46,066 nt of DNA from Desulfobulbaceae bacterium (lineage in GTDB: Bacteria; Desulfobacterota; Desulfobulbia; Desulfobulbales; Desulfocapsaceae). Location: assembly GCA_024227155.1 (NCBI GenBank), contig JAAELB010001144.1:1-46066 (forward strand), in the 5' to 3' direction. The notes under the pieces are model-generated. The model made no database searches and had not been told where the DNA came from. It saw only the letters and a program-made list of their open reading frames with translations. This document shows, piece after piece, positions 26,343 through 35,074 of this stretch (positions are counted from its first letter, which is position 1; each line of letters begins with the position of its first letter). The position numbers were made by a program, and so were the translations under genes.

Positions 26343-26567
26343 CCCTTTCCACTGGAAGGCCCCATCCCATAAGTTTCTTTTATTTCCAGCCACTATTCTT
26401 TGGTCGGTCCTTGGCATGTTGTTGCCTCGTACTATTTGTTTGTAATGTTGGATTGTTTTAATTATATTACAATGTGGTAGTGTTGCTCAGTGGGAGTTAC
26501 TGTTGTCAATACAGTGGATAAAAACAGAACAGGTTGAGAAGAAAAGATCAAATAAGAGGATAGGTTA

Positions 26568-28106
26568 GTGTCACGTAATTTCAATGATGATATTTCAACA
26601 CCGGAAAAATTTGTAGTTACTCTTGAACTGGTACCAGGCCGTGAGTCCAGCGGGAGAACTATTGATACCATACATGGAATCTCTAAGGAGGCATACCAGG
26701 ATGGTCGGATAACAGCAGTGTCCATGACTGACAATCCCGGCGGAAATCCAGCCTTGAGCCCGGACGCTCTAGGACGCAAAATTCTGGATATCGGTATGGA
26801 TGTTATTGTGCACTTTACCTGTCGTGATACCAACCGTATGGGGATGGAAAGCAGAGCACTTCAGCTTGCTCATATGGGTATGAAAAATATCCTGGCCCTT
26901 ACCGGCGACTATTCAGGAAAGGGGTTTGGCGGCAGGGGGACCCCGGTTTTTGATTTTGACGCGGTGATACTGACTTCTATGTTGAATGACCTGAATATGC
27001 GGCTGATAAAAACCGGCCATTCTGAAATTTTCGTTACCGGATGTGCTGTTTCTCCGTTTAAATATACAGAAGCTGAATCGTGGGTTCAGTATAAAAAACT
27101 TGAAAGAAAAATTGAGGCGGGATCTTCATTTACCATTACTCAATTGGGTTATGATATCGATAAATATGAAGAGCTGCTGCTGTTTAAGAAGGACAAAGGG
27201 CTTGATATACCACCACTTGCCTCGCTTTATGTACTTGATAAGCGTTCGGCACGACCCATGCACGCAGGAAGGGTCCCCGGGGTACACGTTACAGAAAAGC
27301 TCTATCAAAAGGTGATGCAGGAGTGGCAGAACCCCGAGGATGGAAGGAAGCATGCCATTGAGAGAACCGCTCGTTTGGGCGCTGTGCTAAAAGGCATTGG
27401 CTATAGGGGGATCCATTTAGGTGGCGTCCATGATAGTTTTGAAACCGTGGGGCGAATTATTGACCGCATGGATGAGATAGAACATAACTGGCAGGAGTAT
27501 TATGACGAGTTTCGAGAAGACGAGCCCAATCGTTTCTATCTCTACAAAAAACCTGCAGCAGTCACCGGCAATATACCGAGTGCAAATAGTATCAAATTAA
27601 AACTGACAGAAAATTGTCACTACCTCTTTTTACGTACGGCCCACGATCTTTTCTTTGATAAGAACGCGACCTTTGCACCTGTCTATAAAAGAATATCAAG
27701 TTCCCTTGATAAAAATAAAAAATCCTGGGTATTGAAGCGATTTCTGGAAGATCCTTTCAAAAAGATAATGCTTTCCTGTCAGGGATGCGGGGATTGTGGA
27801 ATCCAGCATGTCGGTTTTCTTTGTCCCGAATCCGGGTGTCCGAAACATACCCGTAATGGCGCTTGTGGAGGAAGTAATAACGGCTACTGTGAAGTTGACA
27901 AGGATAAGTTGTGTGTATGGGTACGCGCCTACAAGCGGATGAAAAAGAATGGGGAGATGGAAAAACTCACCAGTGAGCTGGTTCCTCCTCGTTTGTGGGA
28001 GTTAAAAGACACATCTTCGTGGGTAAATTTTCATCTGGAGCGTGATCATCAGCGGGATCCAGGCCCGCCAAAGAAGGCGGCAAAGGCACAGGTTGCTAAG
28101 AGTTAA
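26568..28106 (+). CDS. metF: Methylenetetrahydrofolate reductase fused to MetV-like Cys-rich domain
   Basis: A 512-residue protein. The first 300 or so residues are a MetF barrel (V-S-M-T-D-N-P-G-G-N-P-A-L-S, later L-A-L-T-G-D-Y-S, then G-C-A-V-S-P-F-K). The C-terminal part (about 400-455) is a cysteine-rich, MetV-like domain (C-Q-G-C-G-D-C, C-P-E-S-G-C-P-K, N-G-A-C-G-G) that would hold Fe-S or zinc. In acetogens and sulfate reducers MetF works with MetV in the methyl branch of the Wood-Ljungdahl pathway. Here both lie in one chain. The start is GTG at 26568, with AGAGGA upstream; no ATG is nearby. Confidence 0.92.
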   Translation: MSRNFNDDISTPEKFVVTLELVPGRESSGRTIDTIHGISKEAYQDGRITAVSMTDNPGGNPALSPDALGRKILDIGMDVIVHFTCRDTNRMGMESRALQLAHMGMKNILALTGDYSGKGFGGRGTPVFDFDAVILTSMLNDLNMRLIKTGHSEIFVTGCAVSPFKYTEAESWVQYKKLERKIEAGSSFTITQLGYDIDKYEELLLFKKDKGLDIPPLASLYVLDKRSARPMHAGRVPGVHVTEKLYQKVMQEWQNPEDGRKHAIERTARLGAVLKGIGYRGIHLGGVHDSFETVGRIIDRMDEIEHNWQEYYDEFREDEPNRFYLYKKPAAVTGNIPSANSIKLKLTENCHYLFLRTAHDLFFDKNATFAPVYKRISSSLDKNKKSWVLKRFLEDPFKKIMLSCQGCGDCGIQHVGFLCPESGCPKHTRNGACGGSNNGYCEVDKDKLCVWVRAYKRMKKNGEMEKLTSELVPPRLWELKDTSSWVNFHLERDHQRDPGPPKKAAKAQVAKS

Positions 28107-28191
28107 TCTTCAGTAGAAAGGTGTTTTGGGCAAGGTCGGTTAATACCCACAATGCGGCAGATATTATAAGGTTAATGTGGGGAAAAAAGTT

Positions 28192-29562
28192 TCACCTTGT
28201 CTCAAGTTTGTGGAGATGTTCGGCAATTTTTATGCACGTCTGGTGGGTGCCGCCCTTTTTGAGCATAAAGTATTGCTGAACCCGGGTTAAAAAATATTCT
28301 TTTGAGGTATCGTCTTCGATGCTCTTAAGAAGTGCTGTGGTCAGTTCTTTTTCATCCTGTACCTCTGTAACCAGACCGGAGGTCACAATACCACGGCCGA
28401 CCCATGCAAAATCCTTCCAATATGGGCCAATAACCGGCCGCAGGCCAAACACTAATGGTTCCAGGAAATTTTGGCCTCCGAGATTTGTCAAAGAGCCTCC
28501 AACAAATGATGCTTTTGCAAGGGCGTAGGCTCCGGCAAGTTCTCCAAAAACATCCCATACTATTACTTGTTTCTGTGGATTGGAGCCGTTGGTTTGTGAT
28601 CTCTTAATGGTGGAAATACCCTGGCTCTCCAGAAGTTCTAGCCACTGATCTGCCCGCTCAATATGCTTGGGGAACAAGCCAATAACAGCCTCGGGTCGCT
28701 TTCGCAACAGCTCAGAGATAGTTGTAAGGATGAGTGATTCTTCTTCTTTTCGAATAGAGCCTAGCAATATAAAGGGCTTGTCCTGCGGTATAATTACTTT
28801 GAGCGGATTTTCACCAAGGCCGTTATCAGGTGCTGCTATCCTGTCAAATTTAATGTTGTTTATGATCTCAACTTTATCCTTACCTACGACCTGTGAGAAC
28901 CTGTCACCGTCCTGTTCAGAGATAGCCAGTACCTTGTCAGGCCCAAACTTTTTAAAAAAGAATTGAAGATGTTTGTATGAAGCAAAACTTTTCTCTGACA
29001 TACGTCCATTAATCAGGAGAACAGGAACCTTATTTCTTTTTGCGGCAACCAGAAATCCTGGCCAGAGTTCAGTTTCGACGATGACAGCCATACGTGGGCT
29101 GAAAGTAGAGAAAGCCTTTGCCATAAGATGGGGGGCATCAAGAGGAAAATAGGCCACATGGATTGTAAAGCGATGGAAGGTGTGTCCCTTCTGGTTGTGG
29201 CTGCCTAGGACACCATTTTCCAGACTTTCTATACCCTCTTTGGTTCCAGAAGTGACAAGGACCTTCAGTTGCGTGGTTGCTGGGGTTGACGGAAGGGTCC
29301 CGCTAAGTTCTTCCAATACCATGTTGGTGAGCATCGCCTCACCCCCTGATGCCGCTTGAATCCAGATGTCGTACGGTCCTTTTTGAACCTCTTGGAGAGT
29401 GCGTTGATTCCACCCTTGGGAGACCCGTGGAGAGCGTTTTAGAAAGAGCATCGCTACAAGCCACAGCAGGTTATAAATTTTCAACAGAATTGTAATCAAA
29501 GGGAAGTATCTGCCTGGTGTTGATGGGAGAAAGAGCCCGGAACCGTAAAAAAATCTTACCAT
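28192..29562 (-). CDS. waaA: 3-deoxy-D-manno-octulosonic acid (Kdo) transferase
   Basis: A 456-residue GT30 glycosyltransferase that adds Kdo to lipid A on the inner-membrane face. The N-terminal membrane anchor (about residues 15-40) is followed by the W-I-Q-A-A-S-G-G-E segment, E-T-E-L-W-P-G-F-L and N-G-R-M-S-E-K-S-F-A-S-Y. The nucleotide-binding half has G-G-S-L-T-N-L-G-G-Q-N-F-L-E-P-L, a variant of the usual G-G-H-N-P-L-E-P. It is convergent with metF. AGGAG lies 11 bases before the ATG, so the start is fairly likely. Confidence 0.92.
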   Translation of the reverse strand: MVRFFYGSGLFLPSTPGRYFPLITILLKIYNLLWLVAMLFLKRSPRVSQGWNQRTLQEVQKGPYDIWIQAASGGEAMLTNMVLEELSGTLPSTPATTQLKVLVTSGTKEGIESLENGVLGSHNQKGHTFHRFTIHVAYFPLDAPHLMAKAFSTFSPRMAVIVETELWPGFLVAAKRNKVPVLLINGRMSEKSFASYKHLQFFFKKFGPDKVLAISEQDGDRFSQVVGKDKVEIINNIKFDRIAAPDNGLGENPLKVIIPQDKPFILLGSIRKEEESLILTTISELLRKRPEAVIGLFPKHIERADQWLELLESQGISTIKRSQTNGSNPQKQVIVWDVFGELAGAYALAKASFVGGSLTNLGGQNFLEPLVFGLRPVIGPYWKDFAWVGRGIVTSGLVTEVQDEKELTTALLKSIEDDTSKEYFLTRVQQYFMLKKGGTHQTCIKIAEHLHKLETR

Positions 29563-29697
29563 CCTCGGATGAACTCCTAGTAGTATAGTCGAGTCTAGCC
29601 TTTTTGAACTATTTTTTCAACTGGCGTTGTTGGTTGAAAATGCAAGGTAAGCTGTTACAGTAACAATTTTAGAGAATTTCAACATAAGAGGTTAGGT

Positions 29698-30141
29698 ATG
29701 GAAACAGGACTCACAGAGGAGCGAATTAAGTTTCTTGAAAGGGATTTTCAACGGGGATTTATTCAATTCTGTGGCATACAGGTTTTAAAAATAGAAAGCG
29801 GAATTTTTAAATCGACCATAAACATTGGCGATAACCACAAAACCCAGGATAATTTTATCCATGCTGGCCTCATTGCGACTATGTCAGATCATACAGCTGG
29901 ATATTGTGCCTACACACTTGTACCGGAAAATAAACGGATATTGACCATCGAATTTAAAATTAATTTTTTAAAACCGGCCTACGGCAGTAGTTTAATATGT
30001 GAATCAGAAATTATCAGCCGGGGGAAGCAGATCATTGTAGCTCAATCGACTGTATTTGATATCAGGGATACTCAGCAAAAACTGGTTTCCAAAAGCACTG
30101 TTACTTTGATGGCTATAGAGGCAAAAAAATTGGAAAAATAG
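29698..30141 (+). CDS. PaaI-type hotdog thioesterase
   Basis: A 147-residue acyl-CoA thioesterase-like protein. The hotdog helix segment N-F-I-H-A-G-L-I-A-T-M-S-D-H-T-A-G-Y-C-A (about residues 53-72) has the family's H-G/A-G-x-x-x-x-x-x-D pattern, with Asp as the likely catalytic residue. It probably hydrolyses a short or aromatic acyl-CoA. AAGAGGT precedes the ATG. It is a single gene divergent from waaA and followed by the repeat-rich region. Confidence 0.88.
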   Translation: METGLTEERIKFLERDFQRGFIQFCGIQVLKIESGIFKSTINIGDNHKTQDNFIHAGLIATMSDHTAGYCAYTLVPENKRILTIEFKINFLKPAYGSSLICESEIISRGKQIIVAQSTVFDIRDTQQKLVSKSTVTLMAIEAKKLEK

Positions 30142-30283
30142 CTATTCAGCAATACAACCGGGGCCCCGGCCTCTATTTGAAAAGTAACATGGATCCCCGA
30201 TAAATACACTCGGGGATGACGGTTCTTTCGCACTTGCAGGTACCGTCATTCCCGCATGCTTTTAGCGGGAATCCAGAAAGTTT
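30142..30283. repeat. REP-like palindrome pair
   Basis: The first palindrome is ATCCCCGA (30193-30200) with TCGGGGAT (30210-30217) followed by GACGG. The second is ATTCCCGC (30248-30255) with GCGGGAAT (30265-30272) followed by CCAG, preceded by CCGTC. They are head-to-head copies of the GTCATCCC...GGGATCCAG repeat also present at 9224-9299. The 395 bp between the thioesterase gene and glpC hold these, the decayed element below and a terminator. Confidence 0.75.
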
Positions 30284-30436
30284 GTTACTTAGAAGCAGTA
30301 CCCCATATGCTCACGATCAGGCTGTCAAGCATACAGGTGTATAGCTTACCCAGCCTGCTTGTGCCCCTCTGGAGCACTGCTAAACAGTTACAGTTCCCTG
30401 CTAAGATAAGGTTTTTGACTGTTGGCTGAATAGTTC
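30284..30436 (-). mobile_element. Decayed third copy of the 153-bp element
   Basis: The stretch lines up along its full length with copy 2: CCCCAT...CGATCAGGC, then a GCATA...TATAGC block, then TCTGGAGCACTG followed by AAACxGTTACxG. About two thirds of positions agree by eye. The ends are no longer clean (GTTAC left, GGCTGAATAG right) and no target duplication remains. It directly abuts the REP pair. Confidence 0.6.
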
Positions 30437-30470
30437 TTGAAAAAAAGTAACAAAAATGGAGCATTGCCCA

Positions 30471-30504
30471 GCAGGATCTTTATAGAGACCTATAAAGATC
30501 CCGC
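30471..30504 (-). terminator. Terminator of the glpABC operon
   Basis: The arms GGATCTTTATAG (30474-30485) and CTATAAAGATCC (30490-30501) pair exactly around AGAC, and two further G-C pairs lie outside one mismatch. It is 33 bp after the glpC stop on the minus strand. Confidence 0.8.
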
Positions 30505-30536
30505 TGTAAAGAAGGATAACTTCGCTATGCGGCGAA

Positions 30537-31820
30537 TTAATCGAGGAGTGCCAGGAGGTCCGGGCCCAGGTAGGTCCGTTCATTTTCTCCAAGAATACCT
30601 AAAGAAAGACAGATTAAGGTCCAGAAATGAACAACCCCATAGTTGCCGCCGTAGAAATGGCCGATATCTTCCATCTGGGAGTGACAGTTATGGCAGGGGG
30701 TCAAAACATAGGCCGCTCCAGTTGCGGCAATCTGGTCAAATTTGCGTTTGCCGTAGGTGCGTCTGTGGTCGGTCATTCCTGCCTGGAGAAAGCCGCCACC
30801 ACCTCCACAACAGTAGTTTGCGCTTCTGTTGGGCTGCATGTCGATGAAGTTTTCTTCACCAACGAGTTTTTCAACGACATAACGCATATCTTCAGCAATG
30901 GATTCACCATATGCCTTACGCACGATCATACAGGGATCCTGTACTGTAAATTTGATTTTATTTACGTTCCAGTCTGAGTTGACAGGTAGTTTTCCTTCGC
31001 GGATCCACTGGGCGTAGTAGGTGATGAGACTTTCTAGTTTAAAGTTGACGTCAAGATCGAATTTGTCGATGGCGTTCCACATGGTGTAGTAGCTGTGGCC
31101 ACACTCGGTGTTGAGCCACACATTACAGCCTAGTTCGTTTACCGAGTCGACTCTGGTTTTAATCACCTCAAACCAGGCTTCTTCATCACCTGAAAACATA
31201 CAGAAATTTTCAGCTGCCCATCCCTTAGAGCCGTAGGTCCAGTCTGCGCCAACCATGTCGAGAATTTTCCATAGGGGAACCATCTCGTCTGGTTCATTCA
31301 TCGGTTCACGGGAGTTCTGGTTGACGAAAAAATGAGCTCCTTTTTTATCCATTGGAGCTTCCATTGCTTTAAATTGCGGCTGGGTTTCCCGCACTTCTTC
31401 CAGTACGTCATCAACCACAAAAATAAAGTCATCCGGCGGTAGTCCCATGGCACTGGTGGAGTCAGTGGAACGGATCAACTGACAGGATCGTACTATGCCG
31501 GATGGTTTGTTTTCGAGCGGCCAGTTGCCCCGGGCAAGAAATATCAGCTGCGAGATATCTATATTCATGGGGCAGACATGCTGGCATCTTTTACACTGGG
31601 TACAACACCAAACCCAGGGGGTGGTGGATAATTCTTCATCCATTCCAAGCATGGCCATGCGTATGAATTTTCTTGGATCCATATTTTCAATTCCGGAGGC
31701 TGGGCACCCGGAAGAACAGAGACCACAGGTTAGACACGCCTCGAAACTGGCACCTTCCGGCAGCAGTTCCATAGCACTTTCTTTAAAGTTGATTGTTGGG
31801 ATCTTATTTGTATCCGACAT
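30537..31820 (-). CDS. glpC: Glycerol-3-phosphate dehydrogenase subunit C-like Fe-S protein (HdrD/GlpC family)
   Basis: A 427-residue iron-sulfur protein, the likely electron-delivery subunit for GlpAB. Two [4Fe-4S] motifs lie near the N-terminus (C-L-T-C-G-L-C-S-S-G-C-P and C-C-T-Q-C-K-R-C-Q-H-V-C-P). The C-terminal half has a complete CCG motif, C-X39-CC-X37-C-X2-C by my count, of the type that holds the non-cubane cluster in HdrB/HdrD and DsrK. The first CCG copy is reduced to a single Cys (T-E-C-G-H-S-Y). No membrane helix is seen. It is 20 bp downstream of glpB and is the last gene of the operon. Confidence 0.85.
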   Translation of the reverse strand: MSDTNKIPTINFKESAMELLPEGASFEACLTCGLCSSGCPASGIENMDPRKFIRMAMLGMDEELSTTPWVWCCTQCKRCQHVCPMNIDISQLIFLARGNWPLENKPSGIVRSCQLIRSTDSTSAMGLPPDDFIFVVDDVLEEVRETQPQFKAMEAPMDKKGAHFFVNQNSREPMNEPDEMVPLWKILDMVGADWTYGSKGWAAENFCMFSGDEEAWFEVIKTRVDSVNELGCNVWLNTECGHSYYTMWNAIDKFDLDVNFKLESLITYYAQWIREGKLPVNSDWNVNKIKFTVQDPCMIVRKAYGESIAEDMRYVVEKLVGEENFIDMQPNRSANYCCGGGGGFLQAGMTDHRRTYGKRKFDQIAATGAAYVLTPCHNCHSQMEDIGHFYGGNYGVVHFWTLICLSLGILGENERTYLGPDLLALLD

Positions 31821-31840
31821 GGTTGTTGACTCCCTGTCAT

Positions 31841-33136
31841 TTATGCGCGTAGAAATTTTTCGACAGCTTCAACTGCCTTATATGCTGTGGCTATTGCAAT
31901 ACCAGCACCGCTGCGCCCACGAATCCAGTCCTGGTGAGCGAGTATGATGCCTGCAGCAAAAAGACGCTCATCAAAGGGTGTCCCGTCGCTGGCCAAGGGC
32001 CTGAAGGATGAATCAACTTCTATCCCGGTTTTGTGGATAGCATGACCAGTAGGGCCGGTATACTTTTCATGGTACCAGCTGGTTCGATCAGCTGGCTGGG
32101 TAACTGGAAGTCCCAGGAGTGGTTCCTCAATTCCTTCTATATGCGCCTCAAGGCCTCCGCTTAAAAAACGGCCGGTCGCAAGAATCACCGCCTGTGTGTC
32201 AATGGTGATCGGGCCGTAATTGTCAGCTAGGCTGAGTTGCGCGCCCTGGTCGTTGAAAGTTAAGGAGGTTACCTTCTGCTGGGGGATGAGGGTGACGCCT
32301 TTTTGTGGGAATACCTGCTCAAACATCTCTCTCAGTCTAATGCCGGGAACCGAGGGTGGCATGGTTGGGATTTCAAAGATTTCGAGTCCGGCTAACCGTT
32401 CCAGCTCTGTTCGAACTGTATCCGGGCTATGCATACCAAGAACTGCCGGCAGGCCGATTATTTTAGCTTCACCCGCCGCAGTTTTCAAAAGTTCGGCGAG
32501 TTTCACTCTTGTTGCGGGTACCTCAAGGGCCCGGGCCATCACTTCAGGATAGATTTCACCGCTTAACATCTCAGGGAAACTGACCCGCTGGGTGCTAAGG
32601 GCCGGCCATTGATCGATGAGGTTGGCAACAACCTGGCGACCGCTGAATCCCTTGAGACCTTTAAAATCGATAATCACACACTTTTTTTTGGCTGCAAAGG
32701 CTTTTGGTCCTGCCGCCATTGTTGCAGGGAGGCAGAGTGTTTTTTTTAGAGTACCGACCGGGGTTAATGCTGTGATATTATTAACTCCGGGGCTAGTGTA
32801 CGCAATGCCACACTCACCGAGAAAGGCGGTGAACTGCTTGAAGCCTTCCTCAATGTCGGCCTGCGGTATCTGACTCAAGGGGTGGTTTGCATGCGTTGTT
32901 CTCAGTTGTTTGAGGCCATCCCACGGGTTGTCATGGGTATTTTTAAAAGCCCCTTCGTTATCCTCAGTTTTGCCGAGCAGATCGAGATAGCCTGTTGTGT
33001 ACGCCACTGCCCCTGTGTTGCCAATCTGGGCGCAGTCCAGTTGTCGATTGAGTGCAAAAATGGATGCCGCAAACCCGGCAATACCTGAGCCGATTATTGC
33101 CAGTTCTGTTTTAAAATGACGGGCGTCTTCTGTCAT
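31841..33136 (-). CDS. glpB: Anaerobic glycerol-3-phosphate dehydrogenase subunit B
   Basis: A 431-residue flavoprotein. The dinucleotide-binding start I-I-G-S-G-I-A-G-F-A-A-S (residues 14-25) is followed by G-N-T-G-A-V-A-Y-T-T-G-Y-L-D-L-L-G, a GlpB-like stretch. A second flavin contact, V-I-L-A-T-G-R-F-L-S-G-G-L, lies near residue 330. In E. coli GlpB binds FMN and passes electrons from GlpA to GlpC (family knowledge). CGGAG precedes the ATG and it follows glpA by 18 bp. Confidence 0.9.
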   Translation of the reverse strand: MTEDARHFKTELAIIGSGIAGFAASIFALNRQLDCAQIGNTGAVAYTTGYLDLLGKTEDNEGAFKNTHDNPWDGLKQLRTTHANHPLSQIPQADIEEGFKQFTAFLGECGIAYTSPGVNNITALTPVGTLKKTLCLPATMAAGPKAFAAKKKCVIIDFKGLKGFSGRQVVANLIDQWPALSTQRVSFPEMLSGEIYPEVMARALEVPATRVKLAELLKTAAGEAKIIGLPAVLGMHSPDTVRTELERLAGLEIFEIPTMPPSVPGIRLREMFEQVFPQKGVTLIPQQKVTSLTFNDQGAQLSLADNYGPITIDTQAVILATGRFLSGGLEAHIEGIEEPLLGLPVTQPADRTSWYHEKYTGPTGHAIHKTGIEVDSSFRPLASDGTPFDERLFAAGIILAHQDWIRGRSGAGIAIATAYKAVEAVEKFLRA

Positions 33137-33154
33137 GAAATTCTCCGCAAGTGA

Positions 33155-34762
33155 CTAATCGTTTTCAAGGTTGTCGAGGCCGAGCAGACCACAGTGGAGC
33201 GCTTCGGCAAGTTCCATCTGGGCTGCCTGTTGGCCCCAGATAATGCTACGTGTGCCTTTAAAGCGCTCGTTAAAGAAGTCGCGCATATGGAGCAGGCCGG
33301 TGTTGTCAAGATAGTATCCGCGGTCGTAGAGGTAAGAGGCAATACGGATCCCACAAAAAGATCCCTGGCATGGTCCTTTGCCAGCTCTGGATCTGAGGGC
33401 AATAGCCTCAAGAGTCATCTCCTTTTCAGCCCCGGGAGCACATTTAACGATCTCGTCTATGGCGGATTGTGGCACCATTTCGCATTCACAGAGGATCATG
33501 TCATCATTGTTGTTTGCCTGGTACCAGTATTTTGGTGCCGCACCAGGCTCTGTCCAGCGGCAGGCGTCTCCGTCGGGGAGAGCTACTCTGTCTGTACTGC
33601 ATTTTGCACTGATTCCCATACGCGTGGCAACAAGATCGGAGGTCTTTTCTGCCATCAAGCGAAAGGTAGTAAGCTTGCCACCGGTAATGGTACAGAAATT
33701 GTTCAGTCCCTGGGAGAGATGGTCGACCAGTGCAAAGCCTCTGGTGGCCTCGCGGTCATCACCGCTCCCTATTGATTGCAGTAAAGGACGAACACGAGAA
33801 AATGCTCTGATATATCTGGTGGTTGCAAGCGATGGTATCATCGCAGCACCTTCAATCACATTGCGATCTATCTCGCCGACGGTGGGAGCTACCTTTTGCA
33901 GGTCATCGCAGCGAACTGAGGTGGTACCCAGTACTGAGACAGTTCCACCGGGAACCAGAATATCTCCGTCGCCTGGTGGCCTCAATCTGTTGATGACATG
34001 GCCTGTTATTCTATCGTGACTTACAAGCAGTGTTCCCTTGGAATAGGAGAGACTGACATCATGACAACCGGCGAGCTTAGCTATATTCATCGCCCAGGCT
34101 CCCCCGGCATTTACGAACTGTTTTGCCTTGATAGTGAAAGTATCTCCGGTTTTATCATCACGGCAGAGGGTAGAAGTGATTTGTCCATCTGAAATATTAA
34201 AATTGATTATTTCGGTATGAGCAAAATATTGTGAACTGTTGAGAAGTGTAGCGTGGGAAACATTCTCGAGAGCAAGGCGAAAAGGGTCAATAGTTGCGTC
34301 CGGAACCCGGTAGGCCTTGATGATTTTATCCGATAGTTGTGGCTCAAGTTCCCTTGCTTGTTCCGGAGTGAGTTCTTCAACCGTGATGCCAGCCTTGTGG
34401 CAGTATTCGGGAAATTTTTCCGCAAAGGACAGCTCGTCTCCTTCAACTGCGACAAAGAGTCCTCCTGTCTCCTCAACACACTGGGGAGCAAGTTTTTTCA
34501 GCAACTCGTTTTCCAGCCGGCACTCTATGGCTGAATGTCGATCGTTGGATACGTACCGTCCACCGGAGTGGAGGAGGCCGTGGTTACCACCGGATGCACC
34601 GGCGCAGAGATCCTTTTTGTCAATGAGGATGGTAGAGATTCCGCGCAAAGCGAGATCACGCATGACTCCTGTACCGGTGACGCCGCCTCCTATTATCAGA
34701 ACTTCTGTTTCAAGCGATGATCTGTCATCTGTTTTTGCAGGAGTCTGGGGAAGAGGACTCAT
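33155..34762 (-). CDS. glpA: Anaerobic glycerol-3-phosphate dehydrogenase subunit A
   Basis: A 535-residue FAD enzyme that oxidises glycerol-3-phosphate to dihydroxyacetone phosphate. FAD-binding I-I-G-G-G-V-T-G-T-G is at residues 23-32 and G-A-S-G-G-N-H-G-L-L-H-S-G-G-R-Y at about 54-69. The C-terminal BFD-like [2Fe-2S] domain has C-E-C-E near residue 425 and C-Q-G-S-F-C near 468. AAGGAT precedes the ATG. It is the first gene of a glpABC operon with its own long leader region. Confidence 0.94.
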   Translation of the reverse strand: MSPLPQTPAKTDDRSSLETEVLIIGGGVTGTGVMRDLALRGISTILIDKKDLCAGASGGNHGLLHSGGRYVSNDRHSAIECRLENELLKKLAPQCVEETGGLFVAVEGDELSFAEKFPEYCHKAGITVEELTPEQARELEPQLSDKIIKAYRVPDATIDPFRLALENVSHATLLNSSQYFAHTEIINFNISDGQITSTLCRDDKTGDTFTIKAKQFVNAGGAWAMNIAKLAGCHDVSLSYSKGTLLVSHDRITGHVINRLRPPGDGDILVPGGTVSVLGTTSVRCDDLQKVAPTVGEIDRNVIEGAAMIPSLATTRYIRAFSRVRPLLQSIGSGDDREATRGFALVDHLSQGLNNFCTITGGKLTTFRLMAEKTSDLVATRMGISAKCSTDRVALPDGDACRWTEPGAAPKYWYQANNNDDMILCECEMVPQSAIDEIVKCAPGAEKEMTLEAIALRSRAGKGPCQGSFCGIRIASYLYDRGYYLDNTGLLHMRDFFNERFKGTRSIIWGQQAAQMELAEALHCGLLGLDNLEND

Positions 34763-35038
34763 TTTATCTATCCTTTGTTGAAGAAAATGGTGATTTGATG
34801 AGTTTTTGCACGTATGAGCAGTTGAAGTACATCTGTATCGAATAGCCGTTTATAGTTGTAAACTTGTTTTGAAATAAGTTCAAGTGAAAACTAATAATGC
34901 TTCATGTGAAACTTGTATTTCTCTGTGTCGAAAGGAGAGTGGCACTGTGTTTTACTTTTGTTGCTGTTATGGCGATATAAATAGCTTTTTTCACCATGAA
35001 CTAAAGTGAAAAATGAAGTGTTCAAAATACAATGAAGA
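34763..35038 (-). promoter_or_regulatory. Leader of glpABC with candidate GlpR sites
   Basis: No gene is seen. The region holds AAGTGAAAACTAATAAT (34882-34898), a second GTGAAA block 22 bases further (34906-34911) and AAGTGAAAAATG (35004-35015). The first closely matches a site before glpK (36602-36617). Repeated half-sites spaced by about two helical turns suit a DeoR-type repressor. This is an inference. Confidence 0.45.
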
Positions 35039-35066
35039 TCCGGTTGGAGAACTGGGTCCAACCGGA
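35039..35066 (-). terminator. Terminator of glpK
   Basis: TCCGGTTGGA (35039-35048) pairs exactly with TCCAACCGGA (35057-35066) around an eight-base loop. It lies just past the glpK stop on the minus strand, and the following bases (TCTTCATTG on that strand) are T-rich. Confidence 0.82.
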
Positions 35067-35074
35067 ACAACTCA

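Noticed and set aside
28146-28181. CCCACA...TGTGGG inverted repeat between metF and waaA
   Set aside because: The six-base arms are 24 bases apart, too weak to call a terminator.
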